Positions 3,842 through 6,136 of a stretch of DNA of 6,136 nt are shown here, in pieces. Numbering within the stretch: position 1 is the stretch's first letter; every line of letters starts with the position of its first letter. Location of the stretch: NCBI GenBank assembly GCA_017549085.1, contig JAFYVO010000393.1, positions 1 through 6,136 on the forward strand. The letters are read 5' to 3'. The notes beneath the pieces are model-generated. The model ran no database searches, was not told the origin of the DNA, and saw nothing but the letters and a program-made list of their open reading frames with translations. Position numbers and translations under genes: made by a program. This stretch comes from Thermoguttaceae bacterium (GTDB lineage Bacteria > Planctomycetota > Planctomycetia > Pirellulales > Thermoguttaceae).

Positions 3842-6136
3842 TTATTTAGGGCCGAAACGCCGACGCGCCAACGCGCCCAAGCCGAGAACGAGACAGCCGA
3901 GCGCAAGCGTTTCCGCGAAGTCGCGCCCGCCGAGGAGCGCCGTTCGCCCGAGTCGTTCGCAATCGACGGGCAAGACTTCCGCCGCTACGACCTCCGTTCC
4001 GCCCCGAGCGCCGCGACTCCGAACCCGCCCCGCTTGGTCGATATGCGCCGAAAAACCGCCGTGCGTCGCCGCGACGACCGGCTTGCGATTCTCGACGGCG
4101 CGGAAAACTTGCGTCGCGAGGTGCCCGTCCGTCTGCGAACCGTTGCGGAACCAACCGTCGTTCGAGAGGCAAACCAAAACGTCCGGCTCCGCGCCCGCCG
4201 CGGTCAACTCGCGAACCTGCTCTTTGACGTAATGCGGAATCGAGCTTTCAAAACAGATGTGCGGCGCGAAAAGGAGCGGCCCGTTTCGCCCAGTTTCGCC
4301 GTTCTCATTAACTTCGCCGCCCTTCCCGTTTCGCTCGGCTTCGCCAATTTCGCTAATCTCGCCAATCTTGCCAACCCCGCCAATTCCTTCAACTTCGTCG
4401 TTTCCCGCCGTTCCGCCGCGTCGAACGACCGGAAAAACGACCGGCCCGGCGCCGCGAGCGAGCGAAAAATCGGCGCAAACCGCCTTCAACGGGAACCAAT
4501 CGGGGAGCAGGTCGGCGCCGGGGATATATTCGCCGCAAATAACGAGTCGACGCTTCCCGTAAAGGCGGAAAATCGCCGGATTCTGATCGTTCGGCGCGGT
4601 CGAGGCGGGCGTTTTCCAGTCGACGTATTTCCCCCAACTTTCCTCTTTCCCCGCTTCCTCCGCTTCTTTCGTCGAAACATTCTCGTTAAAGTCGCCGTAT
4701 TCCTCCCCAAGCGCCGCGACGGTCGTCGAATCGAGACGCGGCGCGAAGACGGCGGCGTTAAAAACGGTCGTTTCGTCCCGAGCGTCGATATGGACGACGA
4801 GCGCGGTCGTCCCCAAAATCGCCGACGCGCCGAGCCGTTCCGTCAACCGAGCCGCGTCGCGTCGCGACCGCGCGAGGGCCCGCGACTTTTCCTCCCGTAG
4901 GACGCGCTTGACTTCCTTCGCCGAGTTCGCCGATCTTTCCTCATTTGTCTCAACCGCCGAAACTTCGCCGCTTCTCCTTTTTGCCGATTTTGTCTCCGTA
5001 TACTCGTCCCAAAAGACGTCGAAGCAACTTTCCGGCCAAACGACGACGTCGAACGGCGTTTCGGAACGCGCCGCCTCCGCCGCCAACGCCAGATAAGTTT
5101 CCGCAACCTGCGTATTTTGCCAATCGGGAACCGGGAAGCGGTACGTCGTCCCGTCTTGCAGGAGCGCGACCCGGCAAGGAACCGCGCCCGAAGCGACCGC
5201 CGACCGCTCCGCCGCGTCGAAAAATTCGAGCCGCCGAACGCCGAACCCGACGACGCCGCCGAAAATCGCGACCGCGCCCCCGACCAAAATCGCGACGCGC
5301 CCCCATTTCGCGCCGCTAAACTCGCGCCGTTTTACGTCGTTTGCCGTTTCTTTGCCGTCCGCCGATTCCCTCCTATTTGCGCAAATCCCCGTCCCCCCCG
5401 CCGCGACCGCCGTCCCGAGAAGCGTCCCGATCGCGACGATCGCCGCGCCGACGCCGTATTCGCCGAACGGTTCGGCAATTTGGATAAATTGGGGAAAGTC
5501 GTAAAGGGAATGCGAGAGCCCCGCGAAGGAAAAACCGCCGAGGACGCGGTTGCGCAACCACTCGACCGCCGTCCAAGCGACCGGCGCCGCCAACCAAAGC
5601 GGAAGCGCGAACCGTTTCGTCGTTCGCCGATTTTGCGCCGTCTCCGTTCCTTGCGCAACCCGTCTACTTTGCGCCGTTTCCGCTTCCCGCGCAACTTGCG
5701 TCGTTTGCCGAACTTTAAGGGTCAACGCCGGCGCCGCTTTCCCGTTCGCCGCTGTTTCCGCTCCTTGCGCGACTTGCGTCGCCCTCGCCGTCCCGCCATT
5801 CTCCCCGTTTTGCCCATTTTCCGGCGCCGTCGCGACGTTTTGCGCCCCCGCTTCCCCGGTCAACGCCCGAGTTATCGCGACAAAAAGAGGGAAATAAACC
5901 GCCAAATACGCCGCCGCGGCCAACCAACATACCGTCGTCGCCGGATGCGTATAAGAAATCCAAACGACCGTCGCCGCCCAAAAACAAAACGCCGCCGTCC
6001 AATATTGCCGGTATTCGCCGCCGAAAAAGACGCGTCCGAGAAAACGCGCAAAGCGCCGCGTTCGCCGAAACCGCCGTTTCTTCTCAACCTCGCCGTTTTT
6101 GCCGTTTTTACCATTTTCCGCAACCTTCGCAGCTTC
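3842..6136 (-). CDS. lnt: Apolipoprotein N-acyltransferase Lnt, 5' end beyond the window, with large low-complexity inserts
   Basis: Visible are 764 codons ending in TAA; the frame is open to the right edge and the start lies outside. Lnt moves an acyl chain from a phospholipid to the N-terminal Cys of lipoproteins in the cytoplasmic membrane. The nitrilase-type triad is present (numbering from the right edge): Glu369 in VVWPES, Lys528 in YGKRRLVICGEYIPG, Cys628 in HICFES, followed by LSNDGWF and HLATQVFRAVENRKPVV. Membrane segments lie near 45-62, 69-92, 176-194, 230-246, 281-299 and at the C terminus (about 732-756). THPATTVCWLAAAAYLAVYF fits planctomycete Lnt. E. coli Lnt has 512 residues; this one is much longer because of inserts at about 93-175, 381-425, 470-520 and 572-620, rich in Asn, Gly, Glu and Ala, partly made of repeats. 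All catalytic residues are intact and no frameshift is seen, so it is probably active. Confidence 0.92.
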   Translation of the reverse strand, partial: EAAKVAENGKNGKNGEVEKKRRFRRTRRFARFLGRVFFGGEYRQYWTAAFCFWAATVVWISYTHPATTVCWLAAAAYLAVYFPLFVAITRALTGEAGAQNVATAPENGQNGENGGTARATQVAQGAETAANGKAAPALTLKVRQTTQVAREAETAQSRRVAQGTETAQNRRTTKRFALPLWLAAPVAWTAVEWLRNRVLGGFSFAGLSHSLYDFPQFIQIAEPFGEYGVGAAIVAIGTLLGTAVAAGGTGICANRRESADGKETANDVKRREFSGAKWGRVAILVGGAVAIFGGVVGFGVRRLEFFDAAERSAVASGAVPCRVALLQDGTTYRFPVPDWQNTQVAETYLALAAEAARSETPFDVVVWPESCFDVFWDEYTETKSAKRRSGEVSAVETNEERSANSAKEVKRVLREEKSRALARSRRDAARLTERLGASAILGTTALVVHIDARDETTVFNAAVFAPRLDSTTVAALGEEYGDFNENVSTKEAEEAGKEESWGKYVDWKTPASTAPNDQNPAIFRLYGKRRLVICGEYIPGADLLPDWFPLKAVCADFSLARGAGPVVFPVVRRGGTAGNDEVEGIGGVGKIGEISEIGEAERNGKGGEVNENGETGRNGPLLFAPHICFESSIPHYVKEQVRELTAAGAEPDVLVCLSNDGWFRNGSQTDGHLATQVFRAVENRKPVVAATHGGFSAHIDQAGRVRSRGARGGTEVVAAEVLPVDCERLGRTALLGGRDFAETLALGCLVLGLGALARRRFGPK
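4283..4399 (-). repeat. 13-unit 9-bp coding minisatellite in the Lnt catalytic-domain loop
   Basis: Thirteen consecutive 9-base units encode tripeptides in register: DEV EGI GGV GKI GEI SEI, then GEA ERN GKG GEV NEN GET, then GRN. The best conserved DNA units, on the plus strand at 4341-4385, are TCGCCAATT, TCGCTAATC, TCGCCAATC, TTGCCAACC and CCGCCAATT. The array lies between catalytic Lys528 and Cys628 and accounts for most of the extra length there. Units have drifted at the third base and at the last residue, so the array is not a fresh expansion. Confidence 0.8.
5631..5781 (-). repeat. Three imperfect 30-36-bp repeats coding an Ala/Gln/Glu/Thr-rich insert in Lnt
   Basis: Copies begin near 5631, 5668 and 5749 on the plus strand. 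They share the cores CCGTCTCCGTTCCTTGCGCA, CCGTTTCCGCTTCCCGCGCA and CTGTTTCCGCTCCTTGCGCG. On the minus strand they encode TQVAQGAETAANG, TQVAREAETAQSR and RVAQGTETAQNRR. The first two encoded copies are separated by a unique stretch (KAAPALTLKVRQT). The insert joins two membrane segments of Lnt that are normally linked by a short loop. Confidence 0.7.
5792..5824 (-). repeat. Short run of the 9-bp NG-type unit in the Lnt inter-helix loop
   Basis: The minus strand encodes P-EN-GQN-GEN-GG, in the same tripeptide register and with the same codon style (GGG CAA AAC, GGG GAG AAT) as the arrays at 4283-4399 and 6086-6121. Confidence 0.55.
6086..6121 (-). repeat. Four-unit run of the 9-bp NG-type unit near the Lnt N terminus
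   Basis: The minus strand encodes AEN GKN GKN GEV with nearly identical units (GGT AAA AAC, GGC AAA AAC, GGC GAG GTT). It precedes a very basic stretch (KKRRFRRTRRFARF) ahead of the first visible membrane helix. Confidence 0.6.

Noticed and set aside
4283..4399. CRISPR-like or regulatory tandem array
   Set aside because: The units are 9 bp, contiguous, in frame and without spacers; they are coding repeats inside lnt.
3839..4900. 353-residue open frame on the plus strand over lnt
   Set aside because: Antisense to the catalytic domain of Lnt; its repeats (FANFANLANLANPANS) are just the other strand of the 9-bp array.
3842..5923. Lnt starting at TTG 5923
   Set aside because: The TTG lies in the middle of a membrane helix (VCWLAAAAYLAVYF) and the frame stays open and Lnt-like to the right edge, including the conserved THPAT segment, so the true start is outside the window.

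Overview
The window looks like chromosomal DNA from a planctomycete, perhaps of the Pirellulales (the order is a guess). The main evidence is a DUF1559 pseudopilin-like protein with a type IV prepilin leader and an H-x9-DG tail. It sits next to a small lipoprotein with a transthyretin/carboxypeptidase-regulatory-like fold, a pairing typical of Planctomycetes. The DNA is GC-rich, with very frequent CpG and NCG codons. No rRNA, tRNA, CRISPR array, insertion sequence or phage gene was found.

All five genes are on the minus strand, so transcription runs from the right edge to the left. From right to left: (1) 6136-3842, lnt, apolipoprotein N-acyltransferase, with its start beyond the right edge. 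It is unusually long because of low-complexity inserts. (2) A 333-bp AT-richer gap (3509-3841) with a good promoter candidate. (3) 3508-2495, the DUF1559 protein. (4) 2386-1961, the lipoprotein, 108 bp further on and probably co-transcribed, followed by a convincing intrinsic terminator (about 1894-1935). (5) A promoter candidate (1809-1837), then 1726-407, a Tat-exported metallo-beta-lactamase-fold hydrolase. (6) 310-1, the N-terminal part of a secreted beta-propeller protein resembling GH43/GH32-type glycosidases, starting at TTG behind a strong Shine-Dalgarno and running off the left edge.

All five products act at or beyond the cytoplasmic membrane. Lnt completes lipoprotein acylation, and the lipoprotein is a plausible substrate. 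DUF1559 proteins are processed like pilins. The hydrolase and the propeller protein carry Tat-like and Sec-type export signals. A direct functional link between the genes is not proven.

The most unusual signal is inside lnt. A 9-bp unit encoding tripeptides of the type Gly-(Glu/Lys)-(Asn/Ile/Val) occurs as short runs at two sites in the N-terminal part and as a 13-unit array in the loop between the catalytic Lys and Cys. A second family of imperfect repeats (30-36 bp) fills another loop. The catalytic triad is intact, so the gene looks functional but heavily expanded.
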